A stretch of DNA of 64,000 nt from Astrobacterium formosum (GCA_030848545.1 JAVDCA010000001.1:434001-498000); one strand, 5' to 3'. Positions 8,558-17,287 are shown, counted from the stretch's first letter. Notes: generated from the letters alone by a model not told the origin. Translations and numbers: made by a program.

Positions 8558-11242
8558 ATGTCGCGATCCCGTGTCTTCCCGTCGGGCAATGACCCGACCT
8601 CGTCCCGCCCGCCCTCCCGGCGGTCGATTTGTCTGCGCGCCGCCCTGATGGCATTCGTGATCATGCCGGCGCTTCCCGCCCTGGCGCAGAATGCTGCGCT
8701 GCAACCCGGCGAGGCCTTCTTGACCCGCTTCTCCGGTTCCATGCCGGCCGCCGGGACGAGCGTCATCGATCCCAACGGGACGGTGGGCTCCATTGTCGAC
8801 CTGCGCAGCCCCGGCCAGCCGCCGCAGGGTCAGCACTGGATCGACGAGCCGCAACGTCAGCCCGTCACCGCCGCCCAGGTCGGTCAGGTGTTCGGTGTCG
8901 CCCTCGACGACGCGCCGTCGCCGTCGATCTTCATTGCTTCGACGGCGGCCTTCGGCCTGCATCGCACGGCCGACAATTCCGCCTGGATGCCCGGCATGTT
9001 CGGCCCGCTCGGGCCCGCCGCCATCTATCGCCTCGACGCCGCGAACGGCTACCAGCCGCAGCCCTTCGCCCAGGTGACGCTCGGCGGACGCCAGAACACG
9101 GGTGCGGGTCTCGGCAACATCGCCTATGACCGCTTCAACAAGCAGGTCTTCGTGTCCGACCTCGAAACCGGCATGATCCACCGCCTGCGCGCCGCCGACG
9201 GCACGGATCTCGGCACCTGGGACCACGGCACCCAAGGGCGCGCCAATTTTCTCGACGTCGAGAGCAAGGCCCCGAAGTCGCTCCCGCCGATCGCCTTCGA
9301 CCCCGCTTCGCGGGCGCGCGTTGACGACTGCCCGAGCGGCAATTTCTCGGGCTCGCCGGAGTGCTGGAACATCGCCCAGTCGGGCCGGCGCGTATGGGGC
9401 CTTGGCGTCATGCGCAACGCCCAGTCGGGCGAGACCCGCCTCTATTATTCGGTCAACTCGAGCCCCGCTTTCGGCAACGGGGCGTGGTCGCAGGCACCCG
9501 AGGACGAGAAGCGCAACTCGGTGTGGTCGGTCAGGCTTGCTCCCGACGGTTCCTTCGACGGTGCCGACGTGCGCCGCGAGTTTCTGCTGCCGGACTTCTT
9601 CGGCAAGCCGGAGGACGTCGCCCGCGCCGGCTACTCGTCGCCCGTCTCGGACATCAGCTTCCAGGCCTGCGGTTCGCAGCCCGTCATGCTGGTCGCCGAG
9701 CGCGGCACCCAGCGTAATCTCGGCCTCGACGCCGACGATGCATTCGCGACCCCGCACGAAGCGCGCTCGCTGCGCTACGAATACGACAGCCAGAACGGGT
9801 GGCGGCCGATCGGTCGCTACGACGTCGGCAGCTATGTGCGCGGGCAGGAGGGCATGCCCTACATGCGTGCCAATTGCGCCGGCGGCGCCACCTTCGCCTA
9901 CGGCTACGACGCCAACTTCAATGCCATCGATCGCGGCAAGACCGACCAGTTCGTATGGAATTCGGGCGACTCGCTGTGCTCGCCGGAAGGCCCGTGCATG
10001 ATCCCCGGCGCCCAGGCGCAGGCGGGCGGCCCGCCGGCAGGCGGCCCGCAAGGCGCGACGGCTCAACCGGCGGCATTGCAGAACGCCGATCCGCAGGCGG
10101 ACGACAGCCAGGTGCACGGCATTCAGGGCACACCTGAAAATGCCTATGACGAACTGGTGCCCAATGGTGCCATAGCGCAGGCGCCTGCCGGCGAGCCGCC
10201 GGTGTCGACCGCGATCCCGCAGTCCTACATGGTCGATGCCGACATCAATCTCGATGCCCAGGGCAATCCGGTCGGGCTCGAACGCAACGACGCCACCCGC
10301 ATCGGCGACGTCGCCGTGTTCCAGGTCTGCCCGCAGCCCGCCATGGGCTTCATGCCGCTGCCGCCGCCCGTGGTGGTCGCCGGCCACGCGCCGACGGTCA
10401 GCCACGCCATGTATGCCTCGCACGGGCGGCAGATGAGCCACTATCGGTTCGGCTCGCACGCGCCGGAGTTCAGCCACCACCGCTTCGCGTCGCACAACCG
10501 GTTCTGGAGCCACAATCGCTCCGGTTCGCACCAGCGGCGCTGGAGCCATCAGCGTTATGCGTCCCACGAGCGTCGCGAGAGCCACAACCGCACCCACTCC
10601 CATGTGCGCAGCTTCAGCCATTATCGCTGGGGTTCGCACGATCAGCGGCGCAGCCACAGTCGCTTCGGCTCGCACGAGACGAACCGCAGCCATTGGCGGA
10701 CCGGCTCGCACAACGCGCGCGCCAGCCATGTCCAGTCCATGTCGCACGCGCGCTCGCTCAGCCATCTGCGCACCGGCTCCCACGATCCGAGGCGCAGCCA
10801 CACGGTCGCGGTGTCGCATTCGCGCACGCTGAGCCACCAGCGCACCGGGTCGCACAGCCGGACGGCGAGCCACAGCCGGGCCGGCTCGGTCCAGACGCCG
10901 GGCACGAACCAGGGGGCCGTGCACTCCCGTCGCGAGAGTGCGTCGACGAAGCGGCCGGTGCACACGCGGGCCATCAGCCTGGCGGCCAACAGGCCGGTGC
11001 ATTCCCGCCCCGCCAGCCAGGCGGCCTCGCGTCCGGTGCACAGCCGTGCCGCCAGCCGGCCGGTGACCCGTCCGGTGCACACCCGCGCCGCCAGCCAGCC
11101 GAATGTCCGTCCGAAAGTGCTGCCGCGACCCAACGTGCAGCCGCGGCCGATGATCCAGCAGCGGCCGGTGCAATCCCGCCCGCAACCGGCCGGACCGAGA
11201 AACGGCCCTGGCCGCGGCAATCCGGGCGCTAACCGCTTCTGA
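8558..11242 (+). CDS. Exported protein with propeller-like N-half and 27 SHxRxx hexapeptide repeats
   Basis: An 894-residue protein of unknown function. I chose the ATG at 8558 because GGAG precedes it at good spacing; ATG 8534 and GTG 8501 are in frame. A signal peptide ends near residue 45 (PALPALAQ). Residues about 60-440 contain strands resembling a beta-propeller (GLGNIAYDRFNKQVFVSDLE), followed by a Gln/Pro/Ala linker (about 485-530). Residues 615-776 are exactly 27 consecutive hexapeptides starting with Ser-His, most with Arg at position 4. After that come looser RPVHxRAAS repeats and a basic Pro/Gly/Asn tail. The His/Arg array could bind metal, haem, polyanions or the cell surface; this is inference. 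The next gene, 80 bases on, also encodes an exported protein. Confidence 0.85.
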   Translation: MSRSRVFPSGNDPTSSRPPSRRSICLRAALMAFVIMPALPALAQNAALQPGEAFLTRFSGSMPAAGTSVIDPNGTVGSIVDLRSPGQPPQGQHWIDEPQRQPVTAAQVGQVFGVALDDAPSPSIFIASTAAFGLHRTADNSAWMPGMFGPLGPAAIYRLDAANGYQPQPFAQVTLGGRQNTGAGLGNIAYDRFNKQVFVSDLETGMIHRLRAADGTDLGTWDHGTQGRANFLDVESKAPKSLPPIAFDPASRARVDDCPSGNFSGSPECWNIAQSGRRVWGLGVMRNAQSGETRLYYSVNSSPAFGNGAWSQAPEDEKRNSVWSVRLAPDGSFDGADVRREFLLPDFFGKPEDVARAGYSSPVSDISFQACGSQPVMLVAERGTQRNLGLDADDAFATPHEARSLRYEYDSQNGWRPIGRYDVGSYVRGQEGMPYMRANCAGGATFAYGYDANFNAIDRGKTDQFVWNSGDSLCSPEGPCMIPGAQAQAGGPPAGGPQGATAQPAALQNADPQADDSQVHGIQGTPENAYDELVPNGAIAQAPAGEPPVSTAIPQSYMVDADINLDAQGNPVGLERNDATRIGDVAVFQVCPQPAMGFMPLPPPVVVAGHAPTVSHAMYASHGRQMSHYRFGSHAPEFSHHRFASHNRFWSHNRSGSHQRRWSHQRYASHERRESHNRTHSHVRSFSHYRWGSHDQRRSHSRFGSHETNRSHWRTGSHNARASHVQSMSHARSLSHLRTGSHDPRRSHTVAVSHSRTLSHQRTGSHSRTASHSRAGSVQTPGTNQGAVHSRRESASTKRPVHTRAISLAANRPVHSRPASQAASRPVHSRAASRPVTRPVHTRAASQPNVRPKVLPRPNVQPRPMIQQRPVQSRPQPAGPRNGPGRGNPGANRF
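10400..10885 (+). repeat. 27 tandem 18-bp coding units (SHxRxx array)
   Basis: 486 bases encode exactly 27 hexapeptides, each beginning Ser-His. Many alternate as 12-residue pairs SHxRxG-SHxxRx, so a 36-base super-period is visible. Serine codons alternate between AGC and TCG/TCC/TCA while the pattern is kept, so the array is conserved at protein rather than DNA level. It is coding, not a CRISPR array. Confidence 0.95.
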
Positions 11243-11253
11243 GGCGGCACGGG

Positions 11254-11283
11254 GCGACCGGCGAAACCAGCTTCGCCGGTCGC
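11254..11283 (+). terminator. Perfect 12-bp hairpin between the two exported-protein genes
   Basis: GCGACCGGCGAA pairs with TTCGCCGGTCGC around a 6-base loop, 12 bases after the His-repeat gene. Without a T-run it may be a partial terminator or a processing/stability hairpin within a two-gene transcript. Confidence 0.5.
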
Positions 11284-11322
11284 CATGCAGCCCCCGCAAC
11301 TCCCGTAAAGGCAGGCAACGTC

Positions 11323-12474
11323 ATGACCAATGCCAAACGCAACATCACGAACATCAGCCGGCACCTCGGCCTCGCCTGCCTGTTGGGCGCCGCCGCTTGC
11401 GCGCTACTCGTCTCGACGGCCTGCGCCGGCGACCTTCCGCGCCTCGTCACCCACCAGAGCTATGTTGAGGATGTCGAGCGCAGGGGCGGACTCGACGTCG
11501 CCGACCCGATGGCGGTGTTCGGTTTCGTCATGGGGAGTCTGCCCGACAAGGTCACGGTCTATCCGACCGAGAACTACTACTATTTCAGTTTCGTCCATGA
11601 TGGCGCCCGCTATGCCGGCAACATCCGCCTCGACAATGTGGACCGCGAGAAGGGTAAGGTGCACTTCGCCTATTTCGAGGAACTGGCGGAGTGGAAGGAG
11701 CAACCTTCGGTCCAGCACAGGCTGCTCGGCACCGAGCACGGCGTCGGCGTCGACAAGATCGACGATCTCGTCTGGCGCGTGACCTACAAGGGGAAAGCAG
11801 TCACCTTCCAGCTCAACGATCTGCGCCACGTGGTGCCGCCGGCGAGCGCCATCGGAACGGACGAGACCTATATGGGCCCTGTACACGACGATTCGGCGGT
11901 GCGTTTCTTCCTCGTTTATAACCGCAAGCTCAAGCTGTTCCATTACGTGCTCGACGAGACCGTGCCGGCGACGGAAACCTATGCCAAGGGCCTGATCACC
12001 GACCGCATCACCATCGGCAACCGCACCGGCTTCGCCTATTACAAGGACCACAGGCGCGATCGAAAGATCCTGATCGGCGTGTTCGAAGGAAATTCGCGGG
12101 TCAACAACTACTTCGATGGGCCGTTCGATCAGTTGCCCGACAACTTCATCGAGGGCGACACGTTGCGCAACGCCATCCTCGAGATAGAGCCGAGCCTGAA
12201 AGGCAAGATCGACCGCTTCGGCTCCACGCCCGACGGTGCCGACCGCTTTCTGATTTCGCCCTACGCACATTACCGTACGGAGGAGGACCTCCAGCCCTTC
12301 CATGAATGCGCGACATCCAAGAAGGTGCCGTCCGAAGAGTACTACGGCTGCTTCGTGCTCGATCCGTTCGACGAGGAGCAGGTGGCGGCCGCGCCGTCCG
12401 CAAAGCCGAACAAGAACACTGTCCAATCGGCGACGGCGCACAAAGCGGGAAAAACGGCGCGGGCGACGAAATAG
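11323..12474 (+). CDS. Exported protein of unknown function (383 residues)
   Basis: I do not recognise a family. A signal sequence spans about residues 1-37 (HLGLACLLGAAACALLVSTACAG), probably cleaved after ACA; the cysteine leaves a lipoprotein reading possible but the lipobox is poor. The mature part is rich in Tyr, Phe, Asp and Glu with alternating hydrophobic strands (YYYFSFVHDGARYAGNIRL), suggesting a beta-rich periplasmic domain. The C-terminus is Lys/Ala-rich and contains CATSK and YGCFVLDPF, possibly a disulfide. No catalytic motif is visible. It follows the His-repeat gene on the same strand and may work with it. Confidence 0.8.
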   Translation: MTNAKRNITNISRHLGLACLLGAAACALLVSTACAGDLPRLVTHQSYVEDVERRGGLDVADPMAVFGFVMGSLPDKVTVYPTENYYYFSFVHDGARYAGNIRLDNVDREKGKVHFAYFEELAEWKEQPSVQHRLLGTEHGVGVDKIDDLVWRVTYKGKAVTFQLNDLRHVVPPASAIGTDETYMGPVHDDSAVRFFLVYNRKLKLFHYVLDETVPATETYAKGLITDRITIGNRTGFAYYKDHRRDRKILIGVFEGNSRVNNYFDGPFDQLPDNFIEGDTLRNAILEIEPSLKGKIDRFGSTPDGADRFLISPYAHYRTEEDLQPFHECATSKKVPSEEYYGCFVLDPFDEEQVAAAPSAKPNKNTVQSATAHKAGKTARATK

Positions 12475-12964
12475 GGCCCGCCTTCATAGACTTGCACCAT
12501 CATCCTGAGGTGCGAACGCAGCGAGTATCGAACGGTGAACGGGCGCGGAACCTGTAGCGAAGCCCGAGCCGTCGTCCTTCGAAGCCAGCGCGTGAGCGTG
12601 GCATCGAGGTCGCTGGAGAACGGGTCATCGCCGGCGACTGCTAGATGTATCCGGAACGCCGCAACGTGGCCCGGCGTCGTGCTATGCCGACCGATTGCGG
12701 CGTCATCGTCGTACCGGCCAAGCCGCCGACTTCACGCGCGTCGTTCACCGCCGCAAGGCAATGCATGGCAACCATCTGTTCCTTGCATTGGTATGCTCGC
12801 TGCCGCTTGACGCGCGTCAATGATCTCAAGGGCGGAATTCTGCGATACTTTCACTAGAGGCGTCATCGTCCAGAAGGGCGATGGCCGACATACCCCCGGT
12901 TCCCTGGCACGGCCGGCGGAGCCGTTTTTTTTGAAGCGTATACGTGGAATGGAGAACGACGGCG
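12475..12964. other. 490-base intergenic region with a dispersed repeat
   Basis: Bases about 12497-12538 (CATCATCCTGAGG, then GCGAGTATCGAA) resemble another repeat family common in Hyphomicrobiales genomes, with a partial inverse (CGTCCTTCGAAG) near 12572. The remainder shows no convincing gene. The promoter of the tusA-like gene should lie towards its right end. Confidence 0.5.
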
Positions 12965-13192
12965 ATGACTGAGAAGATGCTCGATTGCCTGGGCGAGGCT
13001 TGTCCGGTCCCGCTCATCCGCACCCAAAAAGCCCTCGGCGAGCTCGCCGTCGGCGACGTCCTCGTGGTCGCCATCGATCACTCCTGCGCCATGAAGAACA
13101 TCCCCGAATGGGCCAACAAGGAAGGGCACAATTTCGAGATCGAGGAGGTCAGCGAAGGGCAATGGGAAATCGTGATCGAGAAGAGTCACTGA
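12965..13192 (+). CDS. tusA: TusA-family sulfur carrier protein
   Basis: A 75-residue protein with the hallmark CPxP box (CPVP, Cys13) after DCLGEA, and a C-terminal half (VAIDHSCAMKNIPEWANKEGH) typical of the TusA/SirA/YeeD fold. TusA proteins carry sulfur as a cysteine persulfide in the cytosol. An upstream in-frame ATG exists at 12944, but the chosen start fits the family. The next gene encodes a YeeE/TsuA-type transporter; such pairs are known as TsuA-TsuB, where the TusA-like partner assists thiosulfate uptake. That role is more likely here than tRNA thiolation. Confidence 0.88.
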   Translation: MTEKMLDCLGEACPVPLIRTQKALGELAVGDVLVVAIDHSCAMKNIPEWANKEGHNFEIEEVSEGQWEIVIEKSH

Positions 13193-13260
13193 GGCGAAGA
13201 ACCATCGACCAACCCTAACGTCCGTCTCGGTCGACATGGGACGGACCGGTGAGAACCGCC

Positions 13261-14607
13261 ATGACCGACATCACAGCCGCAAGGCCTCCCGAGGCTTCGT
13301 TTCTCAAGTCGCTCCGGCAGACCGCCATCTTCAAATCCGCTCTGGTCCAACCATGGACCTATACGACCGGCGCCGTGCTCCTCGCCGTGGTCGCCGGCGC
13401 GCTACTCGCATCGACCGGACGCATCTGGGGCGTCACAACGGCGCTCACATTCTGGGGCGCCTGGGGATGGGAGCTCGTCGGCGGTGACCCCCACAGCTGG
13501 ACCTATTTCAAGGACACCGCACCGGGCTTCAACAATCCGGCACTGAACTTTTTCACTGATCCTGCAACCATGATCGACGTCGGGTTGATCTTCGGCGCGC
13601 TGGTGTCGACGCTGCTCGCCAGCCAGTTCAAGGTCAAGAACGTCAAGTCGAACCGGCAGATCGCCGGCGCCATCCTGGGCGGCCTGCTGATGGGCTTCGG
13701 CGCCCGGCTGTCGTTCGGCTGCAACATCGGCGCCCTGTTCTCCGGCGTGCCGTCCATGTCGCTGCACGGTTGGGTGTTCATGGTCTTCATCTTCCTCGGC
13801 GCCATGCTCGGCTCCAAGCTCCTGGTGATGTACTTCATCGGCGAGGCGTCGATCTCCACTGCACCGGTTCCGCAAGCAGCACCTGCCGCCGTGGTCGCGC
13901 CGGCGGCGAAGCCGGGCGGCATCAAGCGCATCCAGCGCACCCACGTGGAGAGGAAGGAGAACACCACCCAGTTCCCGATCGGCATCGCCGTACTGCTCGT
14001 CCTGATCGTGATCTGCTGGTATTTCTTTGCGGTGCAGAAGTCGCTCATGCTGGCAATCTTCTGGGCGTTCGGCATCGCCTTCGGGTTCATCCTGCAGCGC
14101 GCCCGCTTCTGCTTCACGGCGGCGATGCGCGACCCGTGCCTCACCGGCGGTACCAACCTCACCAAGGCGGTGATCGTCGCCCTGGCGATCTCGACGGTGC
14201 TGTTCACCGCCCTGCAGGCGAGCGTCCTGATCAAGGGCGGCACGCTCGATCAGGCCATGAAGATCGGCTACGTCGCCCCGGTGGGAGCGCTGCACACTCC
14301 GATCGGCGCCTTCATGTTCGGCATCGGCGCGGTGATCTCCGGCGGCTGTGCCTCCGGCACGCTGATGCGGGTCGGCGAGGGCTTCGTCCAGCAGTGGATC
14401 GCGCTGCCGGCCTTCTGCATCGGCGGCGCCCTCGGCGCCGTCACCTGGCCGGTATGGAAGGATCTGCTGATGGTGGACATGACGAGCAAGTACTTCCTGC
14501 CGCAGCTCGTCGGCGGCTTCATCCCCGGCGTCGTCCTCCAATTCGCCCTTCTGTTCGGCTGCTGGCTCTTGGCCGACTGGTGGTCGAAGCGCCAAACCCA
14601 GGCCTGA
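13261..14607 (+). CDS. YeeE/YedE (TsuA-type) sulfur/thiosulfate transporter
   Basis: A 448-residue inner-membrane protein with two YeeE/YedE repeats. Conserved pore cysteines are visible at Cys154 (SFGCNIG), Cys284 and Cys293 (ARFCFTAAMRDPCLTGG) and Cys363 (ISGGCASGT); family members pass thiosulfate along such cysteines. A hydrophilic Ala/Pro and Lys/Arg linker (about residues 196-237) separates the halves. The ATG at 13261 has GGTGAG at good spacing, and a GTG at 13249 is the alternative. It lies 68 bases after the TusA-like gene, probably co-transcribed with it, and brings sulfur compounds into the cytosol. Confidence 0.9.
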   Translation: MTDITAARPPEASFLKSLRQTAIFKSALVQPWTYTTGAVLLAVVAGALLASTGRIWGVTTALTFWGAWGWELVGGDPHSWTYFKDTAPGFNNPALNFFTDPATMIDVGLIFGALVSTLLASQFKVKNVKSNRQIAGAILGGLLMGFGARLSFGCNIGALFSGVPSMSLHGWVFMVFIFLGAMLGSKLLVMYFIGEASISTAPVPQAAPAAVVAPAAKPGGIKRIQRTHVERKENTTQFPIGIAVLLVLIVICWYFFAVQKSLMLAIFWAFGIAFGFILQRARFCFTAAMRDPCLTGGTNLTKAVIVALAISTVLFTALQASVLIKGGTLDQAMKIGYVAPVGALHTPIGAFMFGIGAVISGGCASGTLMRVGEGFVQQWIALPAFCIGGALGAVTWPVWKDLLMVDMTSKYFLPQLVGGFIPGVVLQFALLFGCWLLADWWSKRQTQA

Positions 14608-14613
14608 CCGCGT

Positions 14614-14645
14614 GCGGCGGCGCAGGGCTCGCTCTGCGCCGCCGC
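14614..14645 (+). terminator. Perfect 12-bp GC hairpin after the transporter gene
   Basis: GCGGCGGCGCAG pairs with CTGCGCCGCCGC across an 8-base loop, in the 78-base gap before the next gene. No T-run follows, so partial termination or mRNA stabilisation is more likely than full termination. Confidence 0.5.
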
Positions 14646-14685
14646 TGTCGGCGTTCCGACTTCCCCGCCACTCTGGAATGACCTC

Positions 14686-15948
14686 ATGCCCATCACCAAA
14701 GACCACCAGTATTACGACCTTGTCGTCATCGGCGGCGGGCCCGCCGGACTGACCGCGGCGCTCTATGGCGGGCGCGCGCGGCTCAAGACCCTGGTCATCG
14801 AGAAGGGTCTGATCGGCGGCCTCGCCACCTACACGAACGAGATCGCCAATTTCCCCGGCTTTCCGGAGGGGATCACCGGCATCGAGCTCGCCCGCAAGTT
14901 CGAGAAGCAGGCCCGCAACTTCGGTGCCGATTTCAAGAACACGCCGGTCAAGAGCGTGGATCTCAAGGGACCCGACAAGATCATCGAGACATTCCGGGTC
15001 ACCTATCACGCCAAGGCGGTGGTGATCGCCACCGGCGGAAAGCCGCGGCTTCTGGGCGTGCCGTCCGAGGACAAGTTCCTCTACGACAAAGGCATCTCCT
15101 TCTGCGCCACCTGCGATGCCGCGAGTTGCAAGGACAAGGTCGTGATGGTGATCGGCTCCGGCGACGCCGCCGTCGAGGAGGGGCTGTTCCTGACCAAGTT
15201 CGCCAGCAAGGTGATCATGTCGGTGATCCACGAGGAAGGCCACATGGACGCCAATGCGGCCGCGCAGGCGGACGCCATGCGCGAGCCCAAGTTGGAGTTC
15301 CGCTGGAATACGGTGGTGGATCACTTCGAGGGCGCCGACCGGCTCGAGACCGTCGTCCTCAAGGACACCCGCAACGGCGAACTCATCGGCGTGCCGGTGG
15401 ACCGCTGCTTCTATTTCATCGGCTATCTGCCGGCGACCGAACTCTTCCAGGGCCAGGTCGAGCTCACCGAGCGCGGCTACATCCCGACCAACACCCGCAT
15501 GCAGACCAATCTCGACGGCGTGTTCGCGGCCGGCGACGTGCGCCAGACCTGTCTGCGCCAGGTCGCGACCGCGGTCGGCGACGGTGCCATCGCGGGCTTC
15601 GAAGCCGAGCGCTACATCGCCGAGATGGAGGTGTTCGAGAAGGAGCTCATGCAGCGGGAATTGCCCGGCATGATCTACGTCTACTCGCCCATCGACGAGC
15701 GTTCGCGCGACTTCCTGCCCGTCGTGCGCGAGATCGAGCGCAAATATGCCGGGCGCGTCAAGCTCAGTCTGCTCGACACCTACAAGAGCGAATGCCTGGC
15801 CGCACGTTTGGGCTCCGTGGAAGCTCCTTCGGTCGTGTTCACCCAGGACGGCAAAGTGGTGGGCAAGACCCGGCACCTCGAACCTGCACGGATCGGTGCA
15901 GCCCTCGACGCCCTGGTCGACCATCGCGAGCCGGCGCTGGCGGAGTAG
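14686..15948 (+). CDS. Thioredoxin-reductase-like flavoprotein with degenerate thioredoxin tail
   Basis: A 420-residue cytosolic FAD protein. The N-terminal FAD fold shows IGGGPAGLTAALY (about 15-27). The redox pair is CATC (Cys140/Cys143) and the second nucleotide fold is IGSGDAAVEEG near residue 156. The usual HRRxxxR NADPH-binding motif is missing, replaced by IHEEGHMDAN, so the electron donor may not be NADPH. Residues about 330-415 resemble a thioredoxin fold, but YSPIDERS stands where the active CxxC would be. It follows the TusA/TsuA-like pair on the same strand, suggesting a role in sulfur or persulfide reduction inside the cell. Function inferred, not established. Confidence 0.8.
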   Translation: MPITKDHQYYDLVVIGGGPAGLTAALYGGRARLKTLVIEKGLIGGLATYTNEIANFPGFPEGITGIELARKFEKQARNFGADFKNTPVKSVDLKGPDKIIETFRVTYHAKAVVIATGGKPRLLGVPSEDKFLYDKGISFCATCDAASCKDKVVMVIGSGDAAVEEGLFLTKFASKVIMSVIHEEGHMDANAAAQADAMREPKLEFRWNTVVDHFEGADRLETVVLKDTRNGELIGVPVDRCFYFIGYLPATELFQGQVELTERGYIPTNTRMQTNLDGVFAAGDVRQTCLRQVATAVGDGAIAGFEAERYIAEMEVFEKELMQRELPGMIYVYSPIDERSRDFLPVVREIERKYAGRVKLSLLDTYKSECLAARLGSVEAPSVVFTQDGKVVGKTRHLEPARIGAALDALVDHREPALAE

Positions 15949-15964
15949 GCGGCGCGCCCTTCGC

Positions 15965-16044
15965 CGTCATTGCGAGGAGCGAAAGCGACGAAGCAATTCA
16001 GGCTTTTCTTTACGGCTCCTGGATTGCTTCGCTTGCAATGACGG
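15965..16044. repeat. Dispersed palindromic repeat (CGTCATTGCGAG type)
   Basis: CCGTCATTGC at the left and GCAATGACGG at the right enclose GAAGCAATTCAG and CTGGATTGCTTC, making a long imperfect hairpin. A second copy is at 30060-30142. It lies between two convergent genes. Confidence 0.7.
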
Positions 16045-16057
16045 CGGGTGGTGAGGG

Positions 16058-17287
16058 TCAACCGCCCCGGCGCAGCCGCGCCAGCACCTTGAGCCCCGGA
16101 TAACCGTCGGCGGGCACGAGGCCGGCTTTCTGCTGGAACGCCTTGACCGCCACCATGGTGGCGGCGCCGACGCGTCCGTCGGTGCCTTTGGTATCGAAGC
16201 CGGAGGCGGTGAGGCGCTTCTGCACCTCCTGGATTTCGGCGAGCGTCAGCGGCCTTTCGCTGCCCGGAAACGGCTGCACGAACGGTCCGCCGCCGGCGAG
16301 CCGGTCGGCCAGATGGACGATCGCCAGCGTGTAGTTCATGGAGGGGTTGTAGCTGCGCACGGCGTAAAAGTTCTGCCCAAGCAGGAAGGCTGGGCCGCCG
16401 TTGACCGGCACCCACAGTTTCGCGGTGGCGTTCGCCGGAGAAAATGCCTTGCCGTCGGCGCGCACGACGCCGGCCGCCTGCCAGGCCGCATAGGTCTTGG
16501 GCCTGTCGCCGCCGCGCCGGCCGGAAGGGAGCCGCACTTCGTAGCCCCAGTGCTCGCCGCGGCGATATTTGCCGCGGTTGACCAGGTAGCGCGCCGTCGA
16601 GGCGAGCGCATCGGCAGGCGAACCGAACGGCGATACCCTGCCGTCGCCGTCGTAATCGAGGCCGATATTGAGCCACACCTCCGGCATCCACTGGGTGTGG
16701 CCCATGGCGCCGGCCCACGAGCCGCGCATCTCGCCCGGCGTCGACCAGCCGCGCTCGACGATGCGCAGCGCGTTGATCAGCTCCTGCTCCCAATAGGCGC
16801 GCCGGCGCGGCTCGCCGAAAGCGAGCGCCGCGAGGGCAGGGAACACGGGCCGCATGTGGTTCTTCTGTACGATCGGGTCCCCATAGGCGGACTCGATCCC
16901 CCACAGCGCCAACAACACGTAACGGTCGACGCCGTAGTCCTGTTCGATGCGGGCGAGCAGGGCGCCGACTTCTTTGAGCTTGTCCTTGCCCTCGGTGAGC
17001 CGCCAGTCGGAGACGCGGCGGTTCAGATATTGCCACAGCGCCTCCTTGAACTCCGGCTGGCTGCGGATCTGCCCGAAGACCGAGGCGTCTGGCTTCAGCG
17101 CACCCATGACCCGATCGTAGGTCGCCGGCGAAATACCGCGCCCCAGCGCCTTGGCACGGAAGCTCGCGACCCAAGAGGAAAACGACGGTGCCGCCATGGC
17201 CAGGCTCGGCACGCCAAGGGCGAGACCACTCAGTAATGCCAAGCAGTCGCGGCGGTTCATTCCGGCAGCGAAAACTGTCCCAGTCAC
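16058..17287 (-). CDS. Lytic murein transglycosylase (MltB/SltB family)
   Basis: A 409-residue exported peptidoglycan lytic transglycosylase. I chose the GTG at 17287 because GGAGGA lies 8-9 bases upstream; ATG 17260 is the alternative. A twin-arginine-like export signal follows (NRRDCLALLSGLALG). The catalytic Glu is in LLALWGIESAYG, and AMGHTQWMPEVW and DYDGDGRVSPF match the MltB/SltB family. The C-terminal ~70 residues form a peptidoglycan-binding domain (VQKRLTASGFDTKGTDGRVG). It cleaves glycan strands to 1,6-anhydromuropeptides during wall remodelling. It is divergent from the RND operon and appears monocistronic. Confidence 0.92.
   Translation of the reverse strand: MTGTVFAAGMNRRDCLALLSGLALGVPSLAMAAPSFSSWVASFRAKALGRGISPATYDRVMGALKPDASVFGQIRSQPEFKEALWQYLNRRVSDWRLTEGKDKLKEVGALLARIEQDYGVDRYVLLALWGIESAYGDPIVQKNHMRPVFPALAALAFGEPRRRAYWEQELINALRIVERGWSTPGEMRGSWAGAMGHTQWMPEVWLNIGLDYDGDGRVSPFGSPADALASTARYLVNRGKYRRGEHWGYEVRLPSGRRGGDRPKTYAAWQAAGVVRADGKAFSPANATAKLWVPVNGGPAFLLGQNFYAVRSYNPSMNYTLAIVHLADRLAGGGPFVQPFPGSERPLTLAEIQEVQKRLTASGFDTKGTDGRVGAATMVAVKAFQQKAGLVPADGYPGLKVLARLRRGG

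Noticed and set aside
10400-10885. Regular 18/36-base periodicity considered as a CRISPR or satellite array
   Set aside because: The period is in frame, the repeats vary at synonymous positions and there are no spacers; it is a coding hexapeptide array.
8543-11299. A 918-codon minus-strand frame opposite the His-repeat gene
   Set aside because: Arg/Ala/Val-rich shadow of the plus-strand gene; the plus strand has a signal peptide, a ribosome site and a periodic protein pattern.
12641-12857. Small frames on both strands in the gap before the tusA-like gene
   Set aside because: No ribosome sites, no recognisable composition, and partial overlap with repeat sequence.
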